In this document: positions 47,151 through 56,567 of the stretch, in pieces
Layout of the letters: the number at the start of each line of letters is the position of its first letter
Numbering within the stretch: the stretch's first letter is position 1
Source of the DNA: Microbacterium sp. RURRCA19A
Lineage (GTDB): Bacteria; Actinomycetota; Actinomycetes; Actinomycetales; Microbacteriaceae
Assembly: GCF_900156455.1 (NCBI RefSeq)
Contig: NZ_FTNQ01000001.1
Coordinates: forward strand, 1,178,001 to 1,242,000
Direction of reading: 5' to 3'
DNA: 64,000 bases
Made by a program: the position numbers and the translations under genes
Notes under the pieces: generated by a model
Databases searched by the model: none
What the model was told of the DNA's origin: nothing
Seen by the model: the letters and a program-made list of their open reading frames with translations, nothing else

Positions 47151-47999
47151 GTGGCTCGTTCCGTACGCATCGTCTCCGTCAACGTCAATGGCATCCGCGC
47201 CGCCGTCCGCAACGGCATGACCGAGTGGCTCGACGCCTCGGGCGCCGACATCCTCGCGCTGCAAGAAGTGCGGGCCACCGCCGAGCAGCTCGCCGCGGCC
47301 CTCCCCGGTTGGCAGATCGTGAACGACGAGGCACTGCAGAAGGGCCGTGCCGGCGTCGCGATCGTCAGCCGGCTCCCCGGGGTCGAGACGCGCACTCACC
47401 TCGGCCCCGAACCGCTCGACGCGGCGGGCAGGTGGATCGAGACCGACTTCGACATCGACGGCGAAACGGTGACGGTCGTCAGCGCCTACGTGCACAGTGG
47501 CGAGGTCGACACTCCGAAGCAGGATGCCAAGTGGATGTTCCTGGATGCCATGGAGCGGCGTCTCGCCGAGCTCGCCTCCTCGACCGAGCTGGCCGTCGTG
47601 ATGGGCGACCTGAACGTCGGCCACCGCGAGCTCGACATCAAGAACTGGAGGGGCAACCGGAAGAACGCCGGCTTCCTCCCGCGGGAACGCGCCTACTTCG
47701 ACCGTTTCTTCGGCGCCGCCGGCGAACCGGTCGAAGGCGTCGACGGCTCGACCGGCCCCGGCCTCGGCTGGATCGACGTGGGGCGACGCCACGCGGGCGA
47801 GGTCGATGGCCCGTACACGTGGTGGTCGATGCGCGGCAAGGCGTTCGACAACGACTCGGGCTGGCGCATCGACTATCACGTGGTGACCCCGGCGCTCGCC
47901 GAACGTGTGACCGACTACCGCGTCGATCGCGCACCCTCGTACGACACCCGCTGGAGCGACCACGCCCCGGTGATCGTCGACTACACGCTCGGGCTCTGA
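47151..47999 (+). CDS. xthA: Exodeoxyribonuclease III / AP endonuclease
   Basis: A 282-residue enzyme of the EEP superfamily that cuts DNA at abasic sites and trims 3' ends. VRIVSVNVNGIRAAVRNG gives the catalytic Asn region, DILALQEVRA the metal-binding Glu, VMGDLNVGHRELDIKNW the DxN pair, and WRIDYHVVTPAL and SDHAPVIVDY the final Asp-His motifs. GTG 47151 is 6 nt after TACGCT (47139-47144). It could act in base-excision repair along with the Fpg/Nei protein 1.8 kb downstream. Confidence 0.94.
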   Translation: MARSVRIVSVNVNGIRAAVRNGMTEWLDASGADILALQEVRATAEQLAAALPGWQIVNDEALQKGRAGVAIVSRLPGVETRTHLGPEPLDAAGRWIETDFDIDGETVTVVSAYVHSGEVDTPKQDAKWMFLDAMERRLAELASSTELAVVMGDLNVGHRELDIKNWRGNRKNAGFLPRERAYFDRFFGAAGEPVEGVDGSTGPGLGWIDVGRRHAGEVDGPYTWWSMRGKAFDNDSGWRIDYHVVTPALAERVTDYRVDRAPSYDTRWSDHAPVIVDYTLGL

Positions 48000-48011
48000 G
48001 CGGCTCCGGTC

Positions 48012-48036
48012 GCCGGGCGCGGTCCCGAGGCCCGGC
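48012..48036 (+). terminator. Hairpin between xthA and trpS
   Basis: GCCGGGC and GCCCGGC are separated by 11 nt, 13 bp after the xthA stop and five bases before the trpS -10 box. Confidence 0.5.
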
Positions 48037-48043
48037 GGCCTAG

Positions 48044-49057
<1,014 letters not shown>

Positions 49058-49091
49058 CACCGCGTGGGGAGCCGGCCAGTAGCGTGGGCGG

Positions 49092-49655
49092 ATGGAGCCC
49101 GACCACCTGCACACCCCGCGACTGGAACTCTCGACCCCGACCACGGCCGACGTCGCGGCGATCCACGCGGCGTGCCAGGATGCCGATCTGCAGCGCTACA
49201 CCACCGTTCCGTCGCCGTACCTCGTCGAGGACGCCGAGCGTTTCGTCGACCTGACCGCCGAGTGGTGGACGGACGGCACGCAGCCGACGTGGGCGATCCG
49301 GCGCGGTGAGCGCCTCATCGGCATGATCGGGCTGGCGAAGCTCGAGACCGGAGCGCCCGAGATCGGGTACTGGATCGCCCGCGACGCCCGGCGCCAGAAC
49401 GTCGCCGTCGAAGCGGCGACAGCGGTGATCGACTGGGCCTTCGCCGATGACCGGCCCGCGGTCGAGCGCATCGAGTGGCGCGCCGTGGTCGGCAACCTCG
49501 GCTCGGCCCGGATCGCGCGGCGCCTCGGCTTCCGCTACGAGGGACTGCTGCGGCAGGCCCATGTCAACAGCCTCGGCCGCGCCGACCTCTGGATCGGCGG
49601 CCTGCTCCGCGGCGACGACCGCACGCCGCGGGAGTGGCCTCTCGACCTGGAGTAG
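49092..49655 (+). CDS. GNAT-family N-acetyltransferase (RimJ/RimL-like)
   Basis: A 187-residue acetyltransferase. It opens with HTPRLELSTPT, typical of RimJ/RimL-like members, and the acetyl-CoA region reads IGYWIARDARRQNVAVEAATAVIDWAF, followed by NLGSARIARRLGFRYEGLLRQ. The usual Q/RxxGxG/A loop is degenerate (RRQNVA). ATG 49092 is 6 nt after TAGCGT (49080-49085). The acceptor (ribosomal protein, antibiotic or small molecule) cannot be inferred. Confidence 0.88.
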   Translation: MEPDHLHTPRLELSTPTTADVAAIHAACQDADLQRYTTVPSPYLVEDAERFVDLTAEWWTDGTQPTWAIRRGERLIGMIGLAKLETGAPEIGYWIARDARRQNVAVEAATAVIDWAFADDRPAVERIEWRAVVGNLGSARIARRLGFRYEGLLRQAHVNSLGRADLWIGGLLRGDDRTPREWPLDLE

Positions 49656-49674
49656 CCCGCCCTGGCGGTGAGGT

Positions 49675-49732
49675 CGAGTGTCCAAGACACGCCGCGTCGC
49701 CCCGGTCGCATACGGCGTGTCTTGGACACTCG
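49675..49732 (+). repeat. 58-bp perfect hairpin
   Basis: A 20-bp left arm starting CGAGTGTCCAAGACACGCC pairs without mismatch with 49713-49732; the 18-nt loop contains GTCGCCCCGGTCG. It lies 20 bp after the GNAT stop. It may be a terminator, but it lacks a T-run and has the size and look of the other hairpin elements. Confidence 0.85.
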
Positions 49733-49798
49733 GTCGGGCGGGGGCGGGAGCGCGGCCAGGGCCTGTCGGATGTCGGAGACGGATGCCAGGATGGCGGC

Positions 49799-50662
49799 AT
49801 GCCCGAGATGCCCGAGGTCCAAGGACTCGTGGAGTTCTTGCGTGCGCGGGTCACGGGGCTGACGTTCACAAAGGCCTCCGTCACCGCCTTCAGCGCTCTG
49901 AAGACGTACGATCCGCCGATCGACGCGCTCGTCGGGTCCGCGGCGACAGGGGTGGAGCGCCACGGCAAGTTCGTCGACGTCGCCACGACCGGTGGCATCC
50001 ATCTCGTGTTCCACCTCGCGAAGGCGGGCTGGCTGCGCTGGTACGACGTGCTCCCCTCCACGATCATCAAGCCCGGGAAGACGCCGATCGCGCTGCGGGT
50101 GGGGTTCGACGACGGCTCGGGCTTCGACCTCACCGAAGCGGGGACGAAGAAGTCGCTCGCCGTCTACGCCGTCCGATCCCCCGCCGACGTGCCGGGCATC
50201 GCGCGACTCGGCCCCGATCCCCTCGACGCCGGCCTCGACCGCGATGCGTTCGCCGCTCTGCTGGCGGGGCGTCGCACCCAGATCAAGGGCGTCCTCCGCG
50301 ACCAGTCGATCATCGCCGGCGTGGGCAACGCGTACTCCGACGAGATCCTGCACGCGGCGAAGATGTCGCCGTACGCTCTGGCGGCGAACCTCACGGAGGC
50401 CGAGGTCGACACCCTGTACGCCGCGATGATCACCACTCTGACCGAGGCGATCGATGCCGCGCGCGGCAAGCCTCCGGCCGACCTGAAGGATGCCAAGCGA
50501 CGGGGCATGCGCGTGCACGGGCGCCGCGGCGAAGCATGCCCGGTGTGCGGAGACGAAGTGCGCAGCGTCTTCTTCGCCGACAATTCCCTCGAGTACTGCC
50601 CCACCTGCCAGACGAGCGGCAAGATCCTCGCCGACCGACGGCTTTCGCGTCTGCTCAAATAG
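49799..50662 (+). CDS. Fpg/Nei-family DNA glycosylase
   Basis: A 287-residue base-excision enzyme. The N-terminus MPEMPEVQ gives Pro2 (Schiff-base nucleophile) and Glu3 after Met removal. GVERHGKFVDV carries the conserved Lys loop, IKGVLRDQSIIAGVGNAYSDEIL is the helix-two-turn-helix, and the zinc finger is CPVCGDEV...CPTCQ. Other residues diverge from classical MutM, so an oxidised purine or pyrimidine specificity cannot be settled. ATG 49799 is 6 nt after CAGGAT, a weak leaderless -10. Confidence 0.9.
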   Translation: MPEMPEVQGLVEFLRARVTGLTFTKASVTAFSALKTYDPPIDALVGSAATGVERHGKFVDVATTGGIHLVFHLAKAGWLRWYDVLPSTIIKPGKTPIALRVGFDDGSGFDLTEAGTKKSLAVYAVRSPADVPGIARLGPDPLDAGLDRDAFAALLAGRRTQIKGVLRDQSIIAGVGNAYSDEILHAAKMSPYALAANLTEAEVDTLYAAMITTLTEAIDAARGKPPADLKDAKRRGMRVHGRRGEACPVCGDEVRSVFFADNSLEYCPTCQTSGKILADRRLSRLLK

Positions 50663-50733
50663 CACGGTTTCGCCCCGAGTCGGCGGGAATGAATCCGTGT
50701 CGGCGGTGTTGATTAGACTTCGACCAAGCAAAA

Positions 50734-50880
50734 CGTGCTCCGGGGTCGGTGAGAATCCGAACCGGCGGTGACAGTCCGCGAACCCCTCCGCTTCATGCGG
50801 TGGGGCCGATCCGGTGGAATTCCGGAACCGACGGTGATGAGGCGAGAGATCTCCTCTAGTCCGGATAGGAGGCAGCACGG
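50734..50880 (+). ncRNA. FMN riboswitch (RFN element)
   Basis: The closing stem pairs CGTGCT (50734-50739) with AGCACG (50875-50880). Between them are the conserved segments CCGGGGTCGGTGAGAATCCG, ACCGGCGGTGACAGTCCGC, GGATCCGGTGGAATTCCGG-like and CCGACGGTGATG, and the AGTCCGGATAGGAG end. It lies 58 nt before ribD and should repress the rib operon when FMN is high, probably by hiding the ribosome binding site or ending transcription. Confidence 0.95.
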
Positions 50881-50937
50881 TCGGCGCGCCGCGCCGCCCT
50901 GCGCTCCTGCCCCGCTCACGACGGGAAGGACAGGGAA

Positions 50938-51969
50938 ATGGCATCCGCCGCCGAAACAGACGCCATGCGCCGAGCGCTGCGTCTCGCGCGGAACGGCCCC
51001 CGCGGGCTCAACCCGCAGGTCGGTGCCGTGATCCTCTCCCCCGACGGCGAGATCCTCGCCGAGGGCCACCACCGCGGTGCGGGTACGCCGCACGCCGAGG
51101 TCGACGCGCTGTCGAAGCTCGCGCCGGGCGAGGCCCGCGGGGCGACGGCCGTCGTGACGCTCGAGCCGTGCAACCACACGGGACGCACCGGTCCCTGCGC
51201 CGTGGCGCTGCTGGAGGCCGGTGTCGCGCGCGTCGTGTACGCGCTCGACGACCCGACGGATGCGGCGGCGGGCGGCGCCGACCGTCTGCGTGCCGGCGGG
51301 GTCGACGTCGAGGCGGGGCTCGAGCGTGAGGCCGCCACCGAGCTCGTCCGCGACTGGGCGCACCTGCAGCGCACCGGCCGGCCGCGGGTGACCGTGAAGT
51401 GGGCGCAGAGCCTCGACGGGCGCGCGGCCGCGGACGACGGGTCCAGCCAGTGGATCACCGGCCCCGACGCCCGCCGCGACGTGCACGAGCGCCGCGCGAG
51501 GGCCGACGCGATCCTCGCCGGCACCGGCACCGTGCTCGCCGACGACCCGGCACTCACCGCTCGTGACGCGGACGGCGCCCTCCTCGACCGCCAGCCGATC
51601 CCCGTGATCGTCGGCGAGACGCCGGTCTCCGCGGACGCCGCCGTCCGTCGCCACCCGCGCGAAGCGCTGTTCTTCGCGACCCGCGACCTCGCCGCGGTCC
51701 TCGACGAGCTCGGCGGTCGTGGCATCCAGACCGTCTTCGTCGAGGGCGGCCCCACCCTCGAGAGCGCGCTGCTGCGCGACGGGCTGGCGGACGAGGTGCT
51801 CGTCTACGTCGCCCCCGTGCTGCTGGGCGGCTCGCGGCTCGCTCTCGGCGACCTCGGTGTACCGGGGATCGCCTCGGCGCGCCGGCTCGAGGTGGCCTCC
51901 ATCGACCTCCTGGGCGACGACATCCGCGTCGTCGCCCGTCCCGCCCACGACACCCAGGGAGAATCCTGA
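50938..51969 (+). CDS. ribD: Bifunctional riboflavin deaminase/reductase
   Basis: A 343-residue two-domain enzyme for steps 2 and 3 of riboflavin synthesis. The deaminase domain has GLNPQVGAVIL, TPHAEVDAL with the zinc His and catalytic Glu, and LEPCNHTGRTGPC with the two zinc Cys. The reductase domain begins near VTVKWAQSLDGRAAADDGSSQWITG and ends with VFVEGGPTLESALL. ATG 50938 follows GGACAGGGAA. The stop overlaps the ribE start by one base (TGATG). Confidence 0.95.
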   Translation: MASAAETDAMRRALRLARNGPRGLNPQVGAVILSPDGEILAEGHHRGAGTPHAEVDALSKLAPGEARGATAVVTLEPCNHTGRTGPCAVALLEAGVARVVYALDDPTDAAAGGADRLRAGGVDVEAGLEREAATELVRDWAHLQRTGRPRVTVKWAQSLDGRAAADDGSSQWITGPDARRDVHERRARADAILAGTGTVLADDPALTARDADGALLDRQPIPVIVGETPVSADAAVRRHPREALFFATRDLAAVLDELGGRGIQTVFVEGGPTLESALLRDGLADEVLVYVAPVLLGGSRLALGDLGVPGIASARRLEVASIDLLGDDIRVVARPAHDTQGES

Positions 51970-52625
51970 TGTTCACCGGAATCGTCGAAGAGATCGGCGA
52001 GATCACCGCGGTCGAGCCCGACGGCGACGGCGTGCGCGTGACCGTGAAAGCCCCGCTGTCCGTTTCGGATGCCGGTCACGGCGACTCGATCTCCGTCAGC
52101 GGCGTGTGCCTCACCGTCGTCGACCAGGGCCCCGACTGGTTCACCGCCGACGTGATGAAGCAGACGTTGGACATGTCCACGCTCGCCGACGTCGCCGCGG
52201 GGCGCCCGGTCAACCTCGAGCGCGCGACCGCCGCGCACGGCCGCCTCGGCGGCCACATCGTGCAAGGACACATCGACGGAACGGGTGTCGTTCGCGAGGT
52301 GCGTCCGGGCGCGCAGTGGAGCGTCGTGCGCATCGGCATCCCGTCCCACCTCGCCCCCCTCGTCGTCGACAAGGGGTCCATCGCGATCGACGGCGTCTCG
52401 CTGACCGTCAGCGCGGTGAGCGAGGCCGGCGACCCCGAGCCCTGGCTCGAGGTGTCGCTGATCCCCGAGACCCTCGAGGCGACGACTCTGGGCCGGGCGG
52501 AGGCGGGCACCCCCGTCAACCTCGAGACCGACATCCTGGCCCGGCACGTGCAGCGCATGCTGGCCTTCCGCATCACCGAGAACCCCGCGGCCCCCGCCGC
52601 AACGACCGAGAGGGGCTCCGCATGA
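51969..52625 (+). CDS. ribE: Riboflavin synthase alpha chain
   Basis: A 218-residue enzyme that converts two 6,7-dimethyl-8-ribityllumazine molecules into riboflavin. MFTGIVEEIGEI is the N-terminal signature; the two lumazine-binding repeats are marked by SISVSGVCLTVV and SIAIDGVSLTVS. GHIVQGHIDGTG is also typical. It overlaps ribD by one base and ribAB by four, so the operon is tightly coupled. Confidence 0.96.
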   Translation: MFTGIVEEIGEITAVEPDGDGVRVTVKAPLSVSDAGHGDSISVSGVCLTVVDQGPDWFTADVMKQTLDMSTLADVAAGRPVNLERATAAHGRLGGHIVQGHIDGTGVVREVRPGAQWSVVRIGIPSHLAPLVVDKGSIAIDGVSLTVSAVSEAGDPEPWLEVSLIPETLEATTLGRAEAGTPVNLETDILARHVQRMLAFRITENPAAPAATTERGSA

Positions 52626-53890
52626 GCCTGTCCACCATCCCCGAGGCCCTCGAGGCCCTCCGCGCCGGACGACCGATCCTCGTCGCCGACGATGAGAACC
52701 GCGAGAACGAGGGCGACGTCATCATCTCGGCGCAGCTCGCGACCCCGGAGTGGCTGGCGTGGACCGTCCGCTGGTCCAGCGGGTACGTCTGCGCACCCAT
52801 GCCGGCCGACTGGGCCGACCGACTCGACCTGCCCCCGATGGTCGAGGTCAATCAGGACGCCCGCGGCACGGCGTACACGGTGAGCGTGGATGCCGCGTCG
52901 GGCGTGACCACGGGCATCAGCGCCGCCGATCGCGCGCACACGCTCAACGTCCTCGCCGATCCCGAGTCGGTGCCGTCGAGCCTCATCCGTCCCGGTCACG
53001 TGCTCCCCCTGCGCGCCGTCGACGGCGGTGTGCGCGAGCGCGCGGGCCACACCGAGGCGGCGGTGGACTTCATGCGCCTGGCGGGCCTGGAGCCGGTGGG
53101 CGCGATCGCCGAGGTCGTGGCCGAGGACGGCAGCATGATGCGCCTTCCGGGCCTCATCGAGCTCGGTGAGCGCGACGGCGTCCCGGTCGTGACGATCGAG
53201 CAGCTCATCGCGTACCTGGACGAGACCGAGCCGGTGGAGGCGACCCCGGTCCCGCGTCGCCGTGTGAGCCTGCGGGCCGAAGCGAACGTGCCGACCTCGC
53301 ACGGGAACTTCCGTTTCCTCGCCTACAAGGACCGCATCACCGGCACCGACCACATCGCCGTCGTGTCGGGGGAGATCACCGACGAGGCTCCCCTGGTGCG
53401 CGTGCACTCGGAGTGCCTGACGGGCGAGGCGTTCGGTTCGCTGAAGTGCGAGTGCGGCCCCCAGCTGGAGGCCGCGCTCGACACGATCGACCGCGAGGGC
53501 GGCATCGTGATCTACATGCGCGGCCACGAGGGTCGCGGTATCGGTCTGATCAACAAGCTCCGCGCGTACAGCCTGCAGGAGCGGGGCCTGGACACGGTGG
53601 ATGCCAACCTCGCCCTGGGACTGCCCGCCGACGCGCGCGATTACGCGGCCGCCGCGGGCATCCTCACCGACCTCGGTGTGGAGCAGGTGCGCCTGCTGAC
53701 CAACAACACGGACAAGGTGGCGCAGCTGCGCAGCTTCGGCCTCGACGTCGTCGAGCAGGTGCCCCTGCTCGTGGGCGTCGGCCCCAACAACCACCAGTAC
53801 CTCGAGACGAAGCGTGACCGGATGGGTCACGTCATCGCCGAGGACGACCTGCGCGACGCGCTCGCGCACATGAAGGAAGGACTCGTCTGA
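52622..53890 (+). CDS. ribAB: Fused DHBP synthase and GTP cyclohydrolase II
   Basis: A 422-residue bifunctional enzyme. The N-terminal half (DDENRENEGDVI, GVTTGISAADRAHTL, GHTEAAVDFMRLAG) makes 3,4-dihydroxy-2-butanone 4-phosphate; the C-terminal half (HSECLTGEAFGSLKCECGPQ with three zinc Cys, RGHEGRGIGLINKLRAY, LLTNNTDKV) opens GTP. Both active sites look intact. Start ATG 52622 overlaps ribE (ATGA). Confidence 0.96.
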   Translation: MSLSTIPEALEALRAGRPILVADDENRENEGDVIISAQLATPEWLAWTVRWSSGYVCAPMPADWADRLDLPPMVEVNQDARGTAYTVSVDAASGVTTGISAADRAHTLNVLADPESVPSSLIRPGHVLPLRAVDGGVRERAGHTEAAVDFMRLAGLEPVGAIAEVVAEDGSMMRLPGLIELGERDGVPVVTIEQLIAYLDETEPVEATPVPRRRVSLRAEANVPTSHGNFRFLAYKDRITGTDHIAVVSGEITDEAPLVRVHSECLTGEAFGSLKCECGPQLEAALDTIDREGGIVIYMRGHEGRGIGLINKLRAYSLQERGLDTVDANLALGLPADARDYAAAAGILTDLGVEQVRLLTNNTDKVAQLRSFGLDVVEQVPLLVGVGPNNHQYLETKRDRMGHVIAEDDLRDALAHMKEGLV

Positions 53891-54363
53891 TGGCGGGAAG
53901 CGGAGCACCCGAGACCGGCGGAATCGACGCGACGGGACTGAACGTCGTCGTCGTCGCGGGCACGTGGCACGAGGTCATCACCGACGGCCTGATCGCGGGA
54001 GCGACGCGGGTCCTGGATGCCACGGGAGCGACGTACCGCGTCGTGCGCGTGCCGGGCTCGTTCGAACTGCCCGTCGCCGCCGCGGCGGCGTTCGAGGGCG
54101 GGGCCGACGCGGTCGTCGCGCTCGGCGTCATCATCCGGGGCGGCACGCCGCACTTCGAGTACGTCTCGTCGGCGGCCACCGACGGCCTGACCCGCGTCGC
54201 GATCGACGCCGGGAAGCCGGTCGGATTCGGCGTCCTGACCCTCGACGACGAGCAGCAGGGCCTGGACCGCGCCGGGCTCGAGGGCTCCAAGGAGGACAAG
54301 GGCGCCGAGGCGGCCGATGCGGCCCTCCGCACGGCCCTGGTGCTGCGCGACCTGCGCGGCTGA
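53890..54363 (+). CDS. ribH: 6,7-dimethyl-8-ribityllumazine synthase
   Basis: A 157-residue enzyme that joins the RibD and RibB products to form lumazine. VVVAGTWHEVITDGLIAGA, VPGSFELPVAAAAAF and LGVIIRGGTPHFEYVSSAATDGLTRVA with the catalytic His are the family landmarks, and FGVLTLDDEQQGLDRAG follows. The ATG overlaps the ribAB stop by one base. It is the last gene of the riboswitch-controlled operon. Confidence 0.96.
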   Translation: MAGSGAPETGGIDATGLNVVVVAGTWHEVITDGLIAGATRVLDATGATYRVVRVPGSFELPVAAAAAFEGGADAVVALGVIIRGGTPHFEYVSSAATDGLTRVAIDAGKPVGFGVLTLDDEQQGLDRAGLEGSKEDKGAEAADAALRTALVLRDLRG

Positions 54364-54377
54364 CCCTCACCCCCGCG

Positions 54378-54408
54378 AGGCGCGTCTCCCCTGCGGTGAG
54401 GCGCGCCT
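54378..54408 (+). terminator. Hairpin after the rib operon
   Basis: AGGCGCG (54378-54384) pairs with CGCGCCT (54402-54408) 15 bp after the ribH stop; TTG follows. The loop is 17 nt. Confidence 0.5.
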
Positions 54409-54447
54409 TGCTGGCGCCGGGGGCGTGGCATCCCTAGGGTGACGGGC

Positions 54448-54801
54448 ATGGAGATCCTGCGTCACGTCGTCGTCGTCATCCACCTGATCGGGTTCGCCAC
54501 GCTGTTCGGCGCCTGGATCGTCGAGGCCGTCGCCCGCCGGGTGCAGGTCACGCGGCTGATGAGCTACGGCATGCTCGTCTCGCTCGTGACCGGGCTGATC
54601 CTGGCCGCGCCGTGGGCTCTGGAGTACGAGCCCAACTACGTGAAGATCGGCGTGAAGCTGGTCGTGCTCATCGTCATCGGTGCGCTCCTCGGCATCGGTT
54701 CGGCGCGGCAGAAGCGCACGGGATCCGTCCCGCCGGTGCTGTTCTGGCTCGTCGGACCGCTGACGCTGCTGAACGCGGCGATCGCCGTCATCTGGCGCTG
54801 A
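54448..54801 (+). CDS. Small four-span membrane protein
   Basis: A 117-residue protein with four hydrophobic segments (about 5-25, 38-58, 68-88 and 96-115) and short loops. HLIGFATLFGAWIVE and GPLTLLNAAIAVIW are the more distinctive parts. ATG 54448 is 7 nt after TAGGGT (54435-54440), which rules out the GTG at 54439. Short hydrophobic proteins of this look are common and uncharacterised in actinobacteria. It has no clear operon partner. Confidence 0.8.
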   Translation: MEILRHVVVVIHLIGFATLFGAWIVEAVARRVQVTRLMSYGMLVSLVTGLILAAPWALEYEPNYVKIGVKLVVLIVIGALLGIGSARQKRTGSVPPVLFWLVGPLTLLNAAIAVIWR

Positions 54802-54978
54802 CGCGCCGACTGCGCGCCGCTCTCGGCCGGCGCATAGACTGGAGGGTCTGGACCCACACCCGGGTCCTTCCCGGTGCCCCCCGCCGCGCGCCCGGCCACG
54901 CACACCTGCCGTGACCGAATCACGCCACCGCTGCGCCCTCACGACGGACGCGATCGCTCGATCTCTCGTCAGGCAGTC

Positions 54979-56430
54979 ATGACCTCCTCCTCCCCCACCC
55001 TCCGCTCTTCGTCGGCGCCCGCCAACCCGCGCTCGCGTGTCATCACCGCGAGCCTCATCGGCACGACGATCGAGTTCTACGACTTCTACGCGTACGCCAC
55101 CGCGGCCGTCCTCGTCTTCCCGATCCTCTTCTTCCCGACCGGCAACGAGACCACCTCGCTCCTGCTGTCCTTCAGCGTCTTCGGCGCCGCCATGGTCGCG
55201 CGCCCCCTCGGAGCCGTCGTCTTCGGCCACTTCGGCGACCGGTTCGGTCGCAAGGCGACGCTCGTGGCATCCCTGCTCACCATGGGTGTCGCGACGTTCC
55301 TCATCGGCTGCCTCCCGACCGTCAACGAGATCGGCGTGTGGGCGGCCGTCCTTCTGCTGATCATGCGCCTCGCGCAGGGCTTCGCGCTCGGCGGCGAGTG
55401 GTCGGGCGCGGCGCTGGTCGCGACCGAGAACGCCCCGAAGGGCAAGCGCGCCTGGTACGGCACCTTCCCGCAGCTGGGCGCGCCGATCGGCTTCATCATC
55501 GCCAACGGCATCTTCCTCATCATCAACTTCGCCCTCCCCCACCCCGACGGCACGGCCCAGCGGTCGGCGGAGTTCCTCGCGTGGGGCTGGCGCGTGCCGT
55601 TCCTGTTCTCGGCCGTGATGGTCATCGTCGGCCTGTGGGTGCGCCTGCGCCTGGTCGAGAGCGAGTCGTTCGCGAAGGCCGAGAAGAGCGGCGTGATCCG
55701 CAAGTTCCCGCTGGGCGAGGTCATCCGCCGCAACTGGGTGCAGCTGATCCTGGGCACGTTCATCATGCTGGCCACCTACGTGCTCTTCTACCTGATGACG
55801 AGCTTCACGCTCTCGTACGGCACCAAGCCGACGCTCGAGGGCGCTGCCGCCGCCGCGGAGAAGGCGGGCACCCCGTTCGACGCGGCCGCATTCGTGCCCG
55901 GCCTCGGCTTCGGCTACACCGACTTCGTGATCATGCAGATCATCGGTGTCGTGTTCTTCGGCGTGTTCACGCTGCTGTCGGGTCCTCTCGCCGACCGGTT
56001 CGGGCGGAAGCGTCTGCTCATCGGCGTCACGATCGCGATCATCCTGTTCGGCCTGACGTTCTCGTTCTTCCTGCTGCCGCAGGCGGATGCCGGCCTCACC
56101 CGCGTCTACGTCCAGGCGTTCCTCATCATCGGGTTCCTGCTCATGGGCACGACGTTCGGGCCGATGGGCGCGGTCCTGCCCGAGCTGTTCCCCACGAACA
56201 CGCGTTACACCGGCTCGGCGATCTCGTACAACGTGTCGTCGATCCTCGGTGCGGCCCTGGCCCCGATCATCGCCGTGGCCCTGTGGGCGGCGGGCGGCGG
56301 CAACCCGTGGCTCGTGGGCGTGTACCTGTCGGTGATGGGCGTCCTCACCCTGATCGCGGTGTCTCTGTCGCCCGAGACGAAGGACGTCGACTACGACGAC
56401 AACCTCGCCGCGGGCGCGACCGCGCCGTAA
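54979..56430 (+). CDS. MHS-family MFS transporter (metabolite:proton symporter)
   Basis: A 483-residue transporter with about 12 membrane segments. SLIGTTIEFYDFYAYATAAVLVFP is the start of the MHS subfamily (ShiA/ProP-like), and GHFGDRFGRKATLV and GPLADRFGRKRLL are the two loop 2-3/8-9 motifs. GEWSGAALVATENAPKGKRAWYGTFPQLGAP is also typical. TAGACT at 54835-54840 may be the -10 box, giving a leader of about 130 nt. The substrate (shikimate, dicarboxylate, betaine or another) is not inferable. Confidence 0.9.
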   Translation: MTSSSPTLRSSSAPANPRSRVITASLIGTTIEFYDFYAYATAAVLVFPILFFPTGNETTSLLLSFSVFGAAMVARPLGAVVFGHFGDRFGRKATLVASLLTMGVATFLIGCLPTVNEIGVWAAVLLLIMRLAQGFALGGEWSGAALVATENAPKGKRAWYGTFPQLGAPIGFIIANGIFLIINFALPHPDGTAQRSAEFLAWGWRVPFLFSAVMVIVGLWVRLRLVESESFAKAEKSGVIRKFPLGEVIRRNWVQLILGTFIMLATYVLFYLMTSFTLSYGTKPTLEGAAAAAEKAGTPFDAAAFVPGLGFGYTDFVIMQIIGVVFFGVFTLLSGPLADRFGRKRLLIGVTIAIILFGLTFSFFLLPQADAGLTRVYVQAFLIIGFLLMGTTFGPMGAVLPELFPTNTRYTGSAISYNVSSILGAALAPIIAVALWAAGGGNPWLVGVYLSVMGVLTLIAVSLSPETKDVDYDDNLAAGATAP

Positions 56431-56450
56431 CCGGTTCTGCACAGAACATC

Positions 56451-56483
56451 GGATGCCACGGGGCCTCGGCTCCGTGGCATCCG
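56451..56483 (+). terminator. Hairpin after the MHS transporter gene
   Basis: GGATGCCACGG and CCGTGGCATCC form a perfect 11-bp stem 20 bp after the stop. It is another hairpin made from inverted GGATGCC copies; no T-run follows (GTCGTTCC). Confidence 0.7.
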
Positions 56484-56567
56484 TCGTTCCACCGACGAGC
56501 AGACGCGTGCTCCGGTGTCGGCGAGGCGGGGTACGGTCGAAGGACCCGTTCTTCTCCCGAGGTGAGC

